Shown: positions 17,620 through 30,253, counted from the first letter of the stretch. The stretch: 64,000 nucleotides of DNA from Agarophyton chilense (GCA_030374765.1 JARGXX010000021.1:248001-312000); one strand, 5' to 3'. Translations and numbers: made by a program. Notes: a model not told the origin generated them from the sequence alone.

Positions 17620-20600
17620 TCATGAGGGTGTTTGACAGTCCCCGGTTGGTGCGGCGCATTTTGTTTCGGGTCTGGGGTGTATTTGCAGACGCTCTCTCAA
17701 GTGCCGAAAGCGGTCTCGATGAAGTGGTTTCGTGAATATGTCAGCAGTCATTTTATCCGTGGGAACTCTATGCAAGGTGATTGCTTGTTGCGATATGTGA
17801 TGGTGTAGATAATGATGTCGTAAGTCAATGTATTTTCTGCGTTTTGTGGGTGCTTGATTTTCGGCTATGAGGATTGCCGATCGGTTGTCGATGAAGTGAG
17901 AAGTGGGCCTGCTCGGTGTTAATCGTGTCGTTTCGAGCAGTTTACGCAGCCATTGCGTATGTTGTATGGTACTTGTTGCTGAGATGTACTCTGCTTCCGT
18001 CGTAGACAGCGCTACAATGTTCTGTTTCTTCGATATCCATGAAATCGGAGTGCTGTTTATGCTATGAACATTGCCTGTGATTGCCTTTCTGTTCTTTTCA
18101 TTTGCAAAATCGGCGTCGCTATGTGTGGTGAGCGGGTTTTTGTTTTCTTTGTTTGGAAAGAATTGCAGTCCGTGCGTTTTTGTGCCTTGTAGATACAGCA
18201 AGACGGTTTTAAGAGAGTGCCAGTGATGTTTCTGCGGTTTGGGCATATGTTGAGCTAAGCCGTTGTTTGAATAAGCAATGCCTGGCCTTGTTCTGTCTGG
18301 GTGCCAAACACGTGGAGATACAACTGTCAGGGCCCAAAAGTCCAACGTTCTACAAATATCCGAATTTCGGACCCCAAAATTAAGCCACGTGTATCACGGG
18401 GCCAATCCAACCATGGGCCATCCGAATTTTCCCTTATGGGTGAATTCTAACCAGAAAACAGTGCCACCTCAGCACACCTTAGAGGGGATCATAATCATAA
18501 CCCTCGGGGGGTTCAATCCTCATTCTATGAGTTGCTTCTTCAAGTATCCCCTAACTGGGCGTTGCTCTACAGTCTCTTCTGAGGTTGCATCTCGCTTCTC
18601 TTTGAACGATGTTTCTTTCGGCTGATCGTTTATATGTGTAGAGCATCATGAGTGGTATGATTACTTCTGTAGGTGGTCTGTATTTCTCTGGTAACCATTT
18701 GATGCTATTGTGCTGGTCGATGTTGTCTAGTTCGGTGTCATTCGCTCTCTGCCAGTGCTGCGCGTCGGGATATTTACGTGCCTGTGTCGGATTGGCAGTG
18801 GGAGGGGTTGTAATCTGGATCTCTTGGGGAATATGTTGCCTGTGTTGTGCTGGGGCTTTGAATGCGTTGGTGGTTGTGGCTGTGGGATCTGTGCTGTTGT
18901 GATACGGTTGAAAGTCTTGCGTTCGTAGTTGTTGATAATGCTGCGTGCGCAGGTTGAGGGCTACTAAGTGCGTGTGAGATACTGGGTACATATATCTAGC
19001 TGGGTCGGCCCGTGGTTCGAGTTTCTTTTTCGGTGCGTAAGCTGGAATTGTTCCTCATTCTCCGAATGTGAAGAGCCGTTGAGGTGGTGGTGGTTGACCG
19101 TACCAGAGATGGTATGGGGATGTGTTGATTGCTGCGTGGTGGAGTAGATTACATTTGAAGATTGTATCTCTGGCTGCGTCCTCCCAGTGTGTGTCATCTG
19201 ATTTGGCTGTGTGTAGCAGTGCTCTGGCGGAGTTCATAATCGTTCGGTTAAATCGTTCCGCGATGGAGTTTTCTTGTGGTTGATGCGGTGTGCAGAGGTG
19301 AAGTTTGACTTGATGGTTGTGGTATATGTGTTGCATGGCCGTGGATGTGTATTCCTTTGCATTATCAGTCCGGAAATCCGTTAGCGGGTGGTGCATACGT
19401 TGTCTTATATGGTGTAGTGTGTCGTCGATATGTTTGGGTATGTCTTTGCGGTCTTTCACGAAATGGGCCATGGTGAATCGGATTGTGGCACATATAATAA
19501 GGAGCATATGATTATTTCCATGTGTTGATGTGGGCTTAACCGGGTCACATTTGTCTGAGCTCACATAGGCTCCTACCGGATACGTGTGGGTTTTTTGTTT
19601 GTGCGGGGCTGGGGAGAGTTGCGCGTGATGACATGCACTACATGTGAGTTTGAAGTCTTTGGATAGTGGTTTTGGCATGGTTGGTATGAGTCTTCTGTTG
19701 GCGGTGAGAGCTAATTTAGCGGGGTGGGCATGGTTTAGCTTGATGTGCCAGTTGTGGAGCATAATTTTTGTGCTGGGTTGTGCTTGAGGTGTAGTGGGAT
19801 TTGATAGTCTTTGGAGAGTCGGAGTGGTCTGGGTTTTGGGTGGTGAGGTGATGATCGGAGGGGCGGCCTTGGTGCTTGACGTATCTCGGTGCTTCTTTTT
19901 GTTGGTGCTGCGATGAGCACGTTGTGGTGGTGCTATCTTGTGTTGTGGCGTCGGTTTCGAAGTGATGCGTCGTTTATAAGCTATTGTTCGCGATGTGTAT
20001 GCATTGGTTTGATCTATAAGTAGGCCCTTAAATTTGTAGTGGGCTTGGTTCCATGGGGCTTGTGCAATTATTCTTGGCGGGTTACTATGCGTGTTGATGA
20101 CGTATCCTGCCGATGGTGTGAAGGCAAAGAGTCCGTATCGTGTAGCGAGGTCATGTACTGATAATAGATTGTGCTTGACATTGTGATTTGCCACTGCTGT
20201 TGTTTGTATGATATGGTTTCTCTTGAGTGGGCGGATTCTGAGCATTCCACTGTGTGTGCACGGCGTCTGTTTGTTCGCTGCAGTGTTGGTTAGAGTGGGT
20301 TGGCTTACTTTGATCATGGATTTTGTCGGGAATGTGATGTGTGTGGGGTGTGCTCCGCTGTCCAATATGAACGTACCATTGTTATTATTGTCTTCTTCTG
20401 TTGCTGAATATTCAGGTGATGGGTGGTAAGGGATGGGTTGTACAGGTGGAGCTTGAGTTTTCATTGGGAAGGGGTATTGATATGTGGTGTATGGGGGTTG
20501 GATGTGTGCCATTTGAGCTTGTGTCTTGATCAGATATTTGGGATGGTTTCGGTTCTGGCATTCCTCGTCTTTTTGCAGTGATGGGATTTCTAATGACGTG

Positions 20601-20932
20601 TGAAATGGACATGGGATGGCTCCTGGAGGCATGCGGCGTTGGGTGTAGTGGCCGCGTCGATAGGGGCGGTTTGTTCGTCTGAATTGACCTCGTCCTCTCG
20701 GTACGTATTCTGGGGTGACTTGTTGAGGTGAGTAGTCTCCAGTGAATCTCGTGGATTCTGAGGCTTGGGATGTGGGTCCATGTACTGGTTGGTAGAGGGC
20801 GTGGAGTTCTTTGCTCCTGACGAATTCCTTGATTTTTTTTGGTTTCTGTAGAAGTATAGGAGCCAGTGTAGGACAACGCTTGGAGCGGAGACACCGAGAA
20901 GATGTTCGGGATCTTCCTCTCTTGAGAGACAC
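17620..20932 (-). CDS. Copia-like pol region (protease, integrase, RT/RNase H pieces), fossil
   Basis: Pieces of a copia polyprotein read right to left. The protease FILDSGAHPTHITF and the GAG-pre-integrase block WHIKLNHAH...CSACH come first. Integrase follows, with TDNAKEY and ENSIAERFNRTI, then the RT linker (TELDNIDQHNSIKW), then the RNase H end with SDADFAN, STTEAEYISA and IFTKPL, all copia hallmarks. The order (integrase before RT) distinguishes copia from Ty3. The block is broken in several places and an inverted Ty3-type LTR piece lies inside it. About 60 bases at the right end belong to the next insertion rather than to the copia frame. Confidence 0.85.
18302..18571 (-). repeat. Inverted partial LTR of the Ty3-like family
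   Basis: About 270 bases are the reverse complement of the first part of the 914-bp LTR found at 21340 and 32192, ending exactly at the LTR terminus (CTCTACA). A GTCT tetranucleotide borders both sides, a possible short target duplication. It lies inside the copia-like coding block. The left limit is approximate. Confidence 0.8.
20862..20866. repeat. 5-bp target-site duplication GCCAG, left
   Basis: GCCAG immediately precedes the TGTAGGACAACGC terminus and recurs at 33526-33530 immediately after the CTTCA terminus. Confidence 0.8.
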
Positions 20933-21334
20933 GCCTCAGGCAGAGGAGACGCGTCCCGGCGGAGCACAGAAACAGAGCCACTCTGGAAAGGCACCACGAA
21001 GTCGGGTGTAAGACCGAGGCCAGTCTGGCGGGATATACCTAGAGTGTTTAGGTGAGCACGTCACAGTCCGGGGTGAGACCAATCTGAGGTGGAGCGGTAT
21101 CACGGCGATTGTCGGAAAAGAAGCGAGGAAACACTCGTATGAGGTGTACGAGCGGGGTGAGTGGGGCGGCCACTCACCAGAGCCAAAAAGCAGAACAAGA
21201 GGAAAACGGGGGCGAAACCATATACAGGGGCGAGACTACGATAAGTGTTGGCGATTAAATATGAACCCACGGTGGTGGTGGCACTCTAATAGACAGAGAA
21301 GTGTATGAACTAACGTGCAACGGGCGCTCACGCA

Positions 21335-21339
21335 GTAGG
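21335..21339. repeat. 5-bp target-site duplication GTAGG, left
   Basis: GTAGG directly precedes the 5' LTR at 21340 and recurs at 33106-33110 directly after the 3' LTR. Confidence 0.9.
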
Positions 21340-22253
21340 TGTAGAGCAACGCCCAGTTAGGAGATACTTGAAGATGCAACTCATAGAATGAGGATTGAAC
21401 CCTCCGAGGGTTATGATTATGATCCCCTCTAAGGTGTGCTGAGGTGGCACTGTTTTCTGGTTAGAATTCGACTATAAGGGAAAATTCGGATGGCCCATGG
21501 TTGGATTGGCCCCGTGATACACGTGGCTTAATTTTGGCACCGAATTTCGGATATTTGTAGAACGTTGGACTTTTGGGCCCTGACAGTTGGATCTCCACGT
21601 GTATGGCCCTGAGCAGGAGTGCACTACTGTAGAGTTTAGTTAGTGGGCCCTACTTAGGGAGATGAGATCGGACAGTCCGAAGCTCAAAGTAAATGGGAAC
21701 CAAGGTTGGTCTTCGATACCTTTAGAGGTTCTTCGTCGCCATCGTTTCGGCCTTACAACCCGGAACGGGCTCTGGTTAGCAACGCCTGCGTAGGGACACG
21801 ACTCCACTTGGAGAGTGCCCACGTTTGGGTTCCGTGCAACCACCCCCTTGGGACCGCTCAGACGACCTGCGTGCACGATACCCCGTGGGGGTTCTGCTTA
21901 CGTGTTGCGTGCTTTTTGTGTTTCCTTTCGAAGACAGGTTTTCGCCCCTGTATTGGGTTTCTTTTGTTGTTTCGCCCCTTTTCTGGTTCTCGGGTCCGGT
22001 GCCTGTTAGTGCCCGACCCTCGCCCCGTTTTTCCTCTTCGCCGGATTTTCCCCCATTCATTGGGATACCCATACCAATTCCCGATCCAACGGTTTCTACC
22101 CCTCACCTCCGTCGGTACTGCCGGAATCCCCCGTGGGAGTTACACCCCACACTACGGGTGGAACGGAGGGCTCTGTTTCTGAGTCTGCCTCCCCCAGGGA
22201 GCAAGGCTTCGAACAACTTGAGAGCACTTCCCGTCGCCGGGTTTTGCTCCACA
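21340..22253 (+). repeat. Ty3-like 5' LTR (914 bp)
   Basis: Starts TGTAGAGCAACGCCC and ends CTCCACA. It is the direct repeat partner of 32192-33105 and has exactly the same length. Confidence 0.95.
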
Positions 22254-22255
22254 AA

Positions 22256-22273
22256 TGGACTCCCGACATAGAA
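22256..22273 (+). other. Primer-binding-site candidate of the Ty3-like element
   Basis: TGGACTCCCGACATAG begins two bases after the 5' LTR. TGG next to the LTR is what a tRNA 3' CCA primer needs; the tRNA was not identified. Confidence 0.5.
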
Positions 22274-22480
22274 TCCGTTCTCGGACTTTTGGGTTGGTCA
22301 TCCACGTGTTGGAATATCTCTTGGAAGAGGAAGCACCGTCGTGAAGATTTGTTGTAGTGGTCCCCTTTGCAAAGGGTGGAATTGGTATTTATTTTTGTTT
22401 TGTGTTACGTCATCCGTTCTCCGGGAATCTCGTGATCGAATTTCATCGTTACCCCGAATCGTCGGTGACGTGTCTGCAGC

Positions 22481-24511
22481 ATGTCGCCGCCTACCCGTGG
22501 TTCCAGGACTGGATCGAACCGTCAAGCGGATTCAGTGCCTCCGGCCCCGCCTAGGTCGAGGAGCTCAATTCCCGAAGGTCGGAACGATTCCGGTATCGAT
22601 CCGGTCACTCGGAGAGCCCCCTCAGTGGTTTCAGGTCCTCGAGAGGTCGTGGCTGTGGGCCCAGCTCCAGTGGTGGAGACCCCCTCAGCAGCACCCCGAA
22701 GTCGGGCCGACCCTGAACTACAGCGCCTGGAGACTCGAATCGATATCGCCAACGCGGCTCACGTCGAGCTCCTTCAGGAGGTTACTACCCTCCGCCTCAA
22801 GGTGGAGGACGCCCCGGTGCGGGGAGTCGCCGATGACCTTCGTACCCTGAGGAGGGATGTGAACTCCCTTTTGGAAAGCTTTGGTACCCCTGGGGTCTTT
22901 ATCCAGGAGTACCGGAGCCTCGTGGAGGAACACCGCGTGCAAGTGGAACGCTTCCGAGCTCGGCTGGACACCCCCGAGGCCATTATCCGTATGGACGGAG
23001 ACGCAGAAGCCTCGAAGGATAAACCCGACGTTTCGGAAGACGAAGAACACCGCTCCGCTAAACGGGACCGCCGCAAGTCTAAGAAGAGGGTTCACCTCCA
23101 AGAGGATTTATCGGATTCCGATCCCAATCGCTCGCCATCGAGTTCGTCCTCCGAATCTTTGGATAGTGAAGATGAACGCCGGTCATCCCGGGCAACTCGG
23201 TCGAAGGCTACTTACACCTCTCAAGGGGCAATCCGTACCCGGAAGAAGGGTAGGAAACACCTTGGATTAAGGGAGCTGAAGCCGACGAATCCTCTCTATC
23301 GGAAGCTGCTATCGTACCGCTATTACCGGTTGGATAACCCTTCGGGAGATCGAACATCCCGCGGAACGGGTAAGGTCAAGGACTACATCAAAAGGCTGAG
23401 CATCACCCTACAGAAGAGGGAGTTCACAGGAACAGACCCAATTCTGGTGCTCGATTTCCTTGCGAGGTTCGTCCAGGAGGCTGACATCCTCGGTATGAGT
23501 GAAGCGCAAGCGTATCTGGCATTACCCTATTTCTTAAAGGGGATGGCTGAAGTCCAGTTCAACTCCGTCCGTGGATCATCCCGAGCCTCGGAAGGGGGAG
23601 TCACGTGCTGGCCCGAAGCGGTGCAGTACCTCTTGAGGTCATACGCTACTGGAAATGCGATTCAGGAAGCAATCCTTGCATTGAGGGATACGCGGCAGAA
23701 GCCGATGGAAACCGAAACGGTGTATTCAACTCGCTTGAATAAAGCGTTTCACCGATGCGGGAATGTATTCTCCGCCTACGAGAGATGCTCCATGTTTGTG
23801 GATGGTTTAGACCCCTCGATAAGGGCATTGGTTGCCCGACATCGGGAAGAGAAGCGCAAACTGACCTACTTGGAACTGGTTCAGTACGCCCAGGCTGAGA
23901 GGGATACTCTCCGTGCCCGGCAGAACCGAAAGAGTCGGCCGACACGTGCACTCCTCGCCGATGGAGGTAACTCGTCTTTGTCACTCGCAGGAGGCCCTGC
24001 CCCTGTGGGGGTCAATGATAACATTCACTTCATGGGAAGTAACCCCGAATCTATGGGTACGTCTGAGTTGCCGTCGACATCCGCTCCGACTACGGATGAA
24101 GACCCTGCGCTCTATACCCACGGACGGAGGGTGCCACCCGCATCGCTACCTTTTGCGAATACCGCTGCTCGGTTCTCTCGCCCCGGATGGAGGGATACAG
24201 CACCACGTCGCGTGGATTCACGTCCACAACCGAACCCGGCTGAGCTGATTTGCTATTTGTGTTACCTCCGTGGTCACAAAGCACCAGACTGCACATTTCC
24301 CCTGCGGGAGGGTTCACGAATTATCGCTCAGTACGAGGCTCTGACCCCTGAGGATAAAGCTAGAGTCCCGAGTAGGTCCTATGAGGAACAAAGGATACTC
24401 CGAGCTCACCTTGCTGACAGGGATACAGAACTTGTACCCGCGAACGGGGAACAACCGGTCCCCTTCGAGGCAGCTGCACCGAATTCGGTGGGGTCCGCTT
24501 CGAAAAACTAA
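22481..24511 (+). CDS. Gag of the Ty3-like element
   Basis: A frame of about 676 residues. It has an Arg/Ser/Pro-rich N-terminus, a coiled region, an acidic/basic middle, and a retrotransposon-gag capsid region (residues about 300-460, with AYLALPYFLKGMAEVQF and FVDGLDPSIRALV). A zinc knuckle CYLCYLRGHKAPDC of the form C-x2-C-x4-H-x4-C lies near the C-terminus. It overlaps the beginning of pol in another frame, as is usual for Ty3-type elements. Confidence 0.9.
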   Translation: MSPPTRGSRTGSNRQADSVPPAPPRSRSSIPEGRNDSGIDPVTRRAPSVVSGPREVVAVGPAPVVETPSAAPRSRADPELQRLETRIDIANAAHVELLQEVTTLRLKVEDAPVRGVADDLRTLRRDVNSLLESFGTPGVFIQEYRSLVEEHRVQVERFRARLDTPEAIIRMDGDAEASKDKPDVSEDEEHRSAKRDRRKSKKRVHLQEDLSDSDPNRSPSSSSSESLDSEDERRSSRATRSKATYTSQGAIRTRKKGRKHLGLRELKPTNPLYRKLLSYRYYRLDNPSGDRTSRGTGKVKDYIKRLSITLQKREFTGTDPILVLDFLARFVQEADILGMSEAQAYLALPYFLKGMAEVQFNSVRGSSRASEGGVTCWPEAVQYLLRSYATGNAIQEAILALRDTRQKPMETETVYSTRLNKAFHRCGNVFSAYERCSMFVDGLDPSIRALVARHREEKRKLTYLELVQYAQAERDTLRARQNRKSRPTRALLADGGNSSLSLAGGPAPVGVNDNIHFMGSNPESMGTSELPSTSAPTTDEDPALYTHGRRVPPASLPFANTAARFSRPGWRDTAPRRVDSRPQPNPAELICYLCYLRGHKAPDCTFPLREGSRIIAQYEALTPEDKARVPSRSYEEQRILRAHLADRDTELVPANGEQPVPFEAAAPNSVGSASKN

Positions 24512-27500
24512 ACTTGGGAGTCTCCCTGCGGGAGGGGCGTCTTCTAAGCCGGAGTTGAAGACGCCCGAGGCGCTCCAGCTTCGCTCCCCAGCTGTGACTA
24601 TCCTTTCAATGAGAACGGCTGACACCGACGTTAACTCGGGATACTTTAGTGTCCTCCGTCGCCCGTGGATACGGTCCCGTAATCTCCGTATTCCGGATCG
24701 AGTTATGGTAATGGCCAAGCGGAATTATAAAGTATTCGCCGACTTCGGCCTGTCCAACCAGTTTATGGTTCGTCAAATATCTGTCCTGGATACAGGAGCC
24801 GCTCTTAACTCAATTCATGTTGAATTGTTACCCCCGCTGCTCCGGTTTCAAGTTCGTACCGGTCCACGTTTGGATATCGCCGATGCGAACAACAACCCGC
24901 TACGGACACTGGGTACAATTTCCCTCATGGTGAGGTTAGGCTCCTATCTCGTTCAACTAGAGTTTATTGTATGCAAGTCACTTGCAGCACCAGTCATACT
25001 GGGTTGTGACTTTTGCGACGGCTTCGTGGAAGCCATCTGTCCTCGGAATAGAACTGTGGAACTCGAAGACGGGTCTACGATCCCAATCGTTCGTAAACCC
25101 TTACAGGGAGCAGCGCGAACACGCGTTCCTCTCCCTGTCGCGCAGGAATCTGTGAAGAAGGACCCGGTTTCTACACGGGTAAAGGTTGCGAAGTCAGTGG
25201 CTATCCCGCCAGAAACCCAGGTTTGGGTCACAGTTGTTACCAAACAAATTGGTGTGCATGTGGTACAACCGAACCCGTCTCTGTCTACGCGGCGTCAACT
25301 CGCCCTTGCGAATGGGGTTGTCTCCGTGGAACCGGATAAACCTTTCAAGGTTTTGGTAGCCAACTTTGGAAAGACAACGCAGCATTTGGTCAAACACCAG
25401 ATCCTGGGTTCTGTTCTTCCACACCCGCATGCGGTCGTACCTACAAAGATCTCTATCGCAGAGGTCCTTGGTGTGGCGGACCCTAAGGAGGGGGAGGACA
25501 CTGCCGAAATCGCGGAAGACGGTGAGCATACGACTGCAGCTCCACACGCTGAACACTTTAAACCTCAGAAGGTTACGGCCCCTATCACTGGAGCAGACCA
25601 GACGGATCCTGTTCAGGAATTGGAGAAATGGGATCTCAACCATGTACCCGCATCTCATCGGGAGAAGCTGAGGCACATGCTTTGTGAATTTACCCCCATG
25701 TGGGATGGTTCCCTTGGAACTATTGAGATTACAGAACACCGCATCGACTTGTTACCGAACACTCGGCCTATTGCCCAACACCCTTACAGGGCTGGACCGA
25801 AAGCTCGGGAAGAGGAGAAATCTCAGGTGGAGAAGATGCTTAAAGCGGGCGTAATTGAACCTGCCCAGTCCGCTTGGGCCTCACCAATGGTGTTAGTCCC
25901 GAAACCGGATGGATCGTGGCGTTTCTGCATCGATTGCAGACGCCTGAACGACGTAACCATAAAGGATGTGTACCCGATCCCTCGGATGGACGAATACATC
26001 GACTCCCTTGGGAGCGCTACTGTTTTCTCTACCCTCGACGCCAATCCGGGCTACTGGCAAGTCCCTATTAGGGAGGAAGATCGAGACAAAACGGCTTTCG
26101 TGTGTCATCAAGGACTTTTCCGATTCCGGAGGATGCCTTTTGGGTTGACAAATGCCCCCGCAACGTTTCAACGGGCGATAGACATTCTGTTGGATCCCTT
26201 CAAGTGGAGGACGTGTCTAGTGTATTTAGACGACATTATTGTCTTCTCCAACAACCTGGATGACCACCTCGAACACGTCAGGGACGTAATGAAGATACTC
26301 CGCGACGCGGGAATCACCTTGAAACTCAAGAAGTGCGAGTTTTTCACCGATTCGGTTAAGTATCTGGGTCATATCATCCGTCCCGGATAGCTTTCAATCG
26401 ATGAAGTACGAGTGAAATCCTTGAAGGAAGCAAAACACCCGAAAACTCAAACGGAGTTGCGATCCTTCTTAGGTCTGTGTAACGTGTATCGCCGATTCGT
26501 CCCGAACTTTGCGGATATTGCCACCCCCCTCAACAGGCTCCTGACGAAGGGACAACCAGTTGAACTGGAACCTTTTGGCGACGCGGAAGCGTCTGCCTTC
26601 ACGGCACTGGTGAATGCCGTAGCATCACCGCCAATCTTGGCTCTACCCAATCCTGGGCTCCCTTACGAAGTGGACACCGATGCTAGTGCAAACCAAGTAG
26701 GGTGTGCACTGTTCCAATCCTCTGAGGATGATGAACGTCACCCTATTGGGTACTGGTCACGTTCCCTGAATGTCCATGAAAGGAACTACTTGGTCTCCGA
26801 GAAAGAATGCTTAGCCGTTGTGTGGGCCTTGGCTACACTTCGCCCCTCTCTGATGGGTACTCGTTTCAAAGTCCATACGGACCACGCATGCTTGCGTTGG
26901 CTCCTGGAGATCTCCGAACCCTCGGGCCGCCTTATGCGCTGGCGTCTCCGACTGTCGGAATTCGACTTTGAGATCCTGTACAAGAAAGGGAAGCTGAACA
27001 CTCAGGCTGATGCACTATCCCGCTTGGGAACCACAGCAGAAACGGAACCTTACGAGGACGATGACATCCCATGTTTTATGGTATCGGACCTCGAGGGAGG
27101 ATCTCAACCGCTGACGGATGATGTTTGTGACGATATACTCGTCAACGAGAGTCTGGATTCGCCGACCGGCTCTTTTATACCTATCTCTCCAGAGGAGATG
27201 ATACGCGAGCAACAGCTCGACCCATTCTGTACACGGATTCGGGCTCGCCTCAACGGAGGATTTCAGTTACCTTTCGAGGACGACGATCAGGGTTACCTAA
27301 TCAGGACCGTTGGACCTCGCCCGAGGATAGTGGTGCCGCACACCCTACAACAGAGGGTATTACACCTCACTCACTATGTGAAGGTTGGCGCCTACCCCGG
27401 GGGAAGAAAACTGTATCTCACGTTGAGAAGGGACTTTTACTGGCCGGCAATGGCATTCGATTGTTACGCCGTCAGACGGGCCTGCGCCAATTGCACCAAG

Positions 27501-29045
27501 AATGACGTCAGACTTCGGAAGCACTCTAAGAAGTTGACGCTGTTCCCGGCACGGGCTCCACTCGAATTCGTGGCCATAGACATCCTAGGGGAGTTTATCA
27601 GGACGCCCCGAGGTCATCGGTATCTGCTTGTCATTTCTGACAGATTCTCTAAGCTAACGAGAACTGTGTCGCTGAAGCGGATCACCGCCGCTACCGTCGC
27701 GCAAGCGTTCGTGACCCATTGGGTGTTCGTATATGGACCGCCGGTGCAGTTGTTATCCGACAACGGAGGGCAATTCGCATCAAAGTTCTTTCAGGATGTA
27801 TGTCGAATCCTTGATGTAAGGAATTTATTTGCTACTACGTATCCCGCTCAGGGGAATGGCCAGGTGGAGAGGTTTAACCGCACGATACTCAACGCTTTGA
27901 GATCGTATGTTGCGGATCACCCTAAAAATCGGGACTTGTACACAGACGCTATCACGTATGCATACAACACCCAGGTACATCGGGTTACATCGTTATCCCC
28001 ATTCGAACTGGTACTGTCGAGGACACCGCCGCCGGTCGCCATCGAGGCTCAACCGACGCTGTCGACGTACCCGTCACCGGGATTGTACCGAGAAGCCTGG
28101 AAGGAGTGGCTTACGAAGATGGTGCCGATAGCCCGGAAAGCAATGGACAAAGCTCAACGCGCCTACAAGAAGGACTTTGACAATCGGGTTCGCAAACCTC
28201 TACCTCAGGTGGAGCCCGACGACTTCGTCTTCCTTCGAAAGGAATACTACAATCCTGAAAAGGAACGTAGGCACAAGCTTTCGCCAATGGTGGACGGACC
28301 CTATCGGGTGGTTTCTGTAGACCCGGACACGGTGGTATTGGATATCGCTAACCGCCACGAACGAATCTCCAGGGACCGCATCACACGAGCGCCCAACCCA
28401 AATGTGGAAGTGGTGTCGGCACCAACGCCCTCCACAGGGGATGATTCAACGGAAGTTAACCCGCCAGGCGGAGATTCGAACACCCGCCCCATTATACTTC
28501 CGCACCCGGAACGTGGTTTAACCGACCTACCAGAAACTTCGGATACTCCCGAACCTGGGCCCGCTCCCTCAAGGGCCCAGTCAACGAACTCTTACAGAGT
28601 TAATCCCCCACCGGAGGTAATCAAGCCTCCTGGCTCTCCGCCTAAGGAGGGGGAGGAGGACTTAGTTCCTTCGCAGGACGATATTTCGGCGTCAGCCAGT
28701 CGCCCTAACGTGAAATCTAGTTCTCGCAGTGAGACGGCGAGCCCGACCGAGCCGGCGACAGAGAAGTCACAACCCCAGCGTATGGGTAGCGACATCACCG
28801 CCGACCCAGCCGAGCACGACGTCAGAAAAGATGACGAAAACCCGCCTAGGGAGAGTCGTGTGGAGAACTCCGCACCCGGAACGCCTACAGAGCCGACGAT
28901 CACCCGCCGCCGCGGACGAGACTCTGAGGTGTCGCACACTCAAAACCCGCTTTCTCGGGAACGAGCTGTGTCAGCGGACCCGCACGGGGAAGATCTCGAC
29001 GACGAGGTTGACCAAATTTGGCTCTCCGTTATGGAATGGGAATAG
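24381..29045 (+). CDS. Pol of the Ty3-like element (protease, RT, RNase H, integrase)
   Basis: Domains in Ty3 order. The aspartic protease has VLDTGAALNSIH near 24,780. Reverse transcriptase has YPIPRMDEY and the catalytic box VYLDDIIVFS near 26,220-26,250. RNase H has VDTDASANQVG and HTDHACLRWLLE. Integrase has an HHCC finger (HLTHY...CANC), FVAIDILGEF, LLSDNGGQF and QGNGQVERFNRTI. The end is a long Pro/Ser/Glu-rich tail. Pol looks nearly whole, with about one break. Confidence 0.92.
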
Positions 29046-29210
29046 AAACTCCTATGGAGACACTGGAACCCTCAGGAATGGGAAAGAAATGAGTGAGACC
29101 CGTCGGGGACAGCTGAGAAGAGTGCTAGCGCGTGTCGAAAGCGCCACCTCACATCCGCTTGCGGAGTGGCAACCGGCGCCCGCGCATGTATGTGGCACAC
29201 GTCGAATGGC

Positions 29211-29310
29211 ACCGAGCCAATCAAAAGGCTCTGACGACCAACCGTCGCGCAAACCGCCTCACCGAGCCAATCAAAAGGCTCTGACGACCAACCGTCGCGC
29301 AAACCGCCTC
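29211..29310. repeat. 50-bp tandem duplication inside the Ty3-like element
   Basis: Two adjacent identical 50-base units (29211-29260 and 29261-29310) starting ACCGAGCCAATC, between pol and the chromodomain frame. Confidence 0.9.
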
Positions 29311-29612
29311 CGTCGCACGGCGCGTTGCACAAGAGCAACCTTCGTCCCCGTAGCTCCGGTTGACGTTGAAGTCTTACCCCCCTGAGATTGGAGACGCTAC
29401 CGCGTCGCGGTTTCTCAACCGTCACGGAATCTAAGAACACCGTTATTATTGGGAAGATCTCAGTTTTAAGAAGAACTCAAAACTGGGCCGTTTTGACTCC
29501 GTAGACGGAAGTTACAATGTAGCCCACAGGCCACTCGGCGCCGTTTGGACGAAGTGCTGAGACCCGCTCGCAACACAGAAAAGAACCCACCGGGGTTTGT
29601 CTAGACCCTACG

Positions 29613-29885
29613 TTGACACCTTCAAGGGAACTAGAGCGTTCCAAGATTGAAGAGAAGCCCGAAAAGGGAAAAGTGTACCCGCAGGAATTCGTTATCGATC
29701 GCATCGTGCGTCACATCTACACCCCCGAGGGAGAAGTCCGCTACCAAGTCCGATGGTACGGATTCTCGCCTGATGAGGATACAGTGGAACCCATTGAGCA
29801 CCTTCCGAGGTCTAAGGTTTTATCCTATCACCGACGCGCTCGGGTAACCTTGCCTCCAAGTCTGGATCGTGCCCAAGTCGGGTAA
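29613..29885 (+). CDS. Chromodomain frame of the Ty3-like element
   Basis: A short frame encoding FVIDRIVRHIYTPEGEVRYQ followed by VRWYGFSPDEDTVEPIEHLP, the classic chromodomain pattern (Y-x-V-E-x-I-...-YLVKWKGY-...-T-WEP-x-x-xL). Chromoviruses usually carry this module at the C-terminus of integrase to target histone marks. Here it lies about 570 bases after the pol frame and separate from it. It may be expressed by splicing, or may be a detached relic. Confidence 0.8.
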   Translation: MTPSRELERSKIEEKPEKGKVYPQEFVIDRIVRHIYTPEGEVRYQVRWYGFSPDEDTVEPIEHLPRSKVLSYHRRARVTLPPSLDRAQVG

Positions 29886-30054
29886 GCCACCACGGGAACT
29901 GGTGTGGATGCGACCTCGAAGTGAGGAAGATGTTAGACCTCTGAAGAGGAATTGAGGAGAGTATTCCGAAGAACACGTATTGAGAGGGAATGTCTACTGG
30001 CCCTCGGCCTAGCGCCGTTAACCGGGGAACACAGCACCGGTTATCGGGACAGTT

Positions 30055-30195
30055 TATGATGAAAAAAAATGAAAAAAAGAAGACCCACGAAGTGGAGAAG
30101 AAGATTAAGAAGAAGATTGGACCCTAGGAAGGGAAGAAGATGAAGAAGAAGATGAAGAAGATCCTAAGAAGGAAGAAGAAAAGAAGTTATGCAAA
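30055..30195 (+). repeat. Purine-rich (GAA/AAG) low-complexity tract
   Basis: About 140 bases almost only A and G (repeats of GAAGAA and GATGAA), between the chromodomain frame and the antisense block of the Ty3-like element. No coding role is visible. Confidence 0.7.
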
Positions 30196-30253
30196 TATCA
30201 GAAGTTTACTATTGTCGCCAAGCTATGGACTCCACAATTGCCCGAAGGCGGAA

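Noticed and set aside
29211-29310. 50-bp direct repeats considered as a CRISPR array
   Set aside because: Only two copies, with no spacer between them, inside a eukaryotic retroelement.
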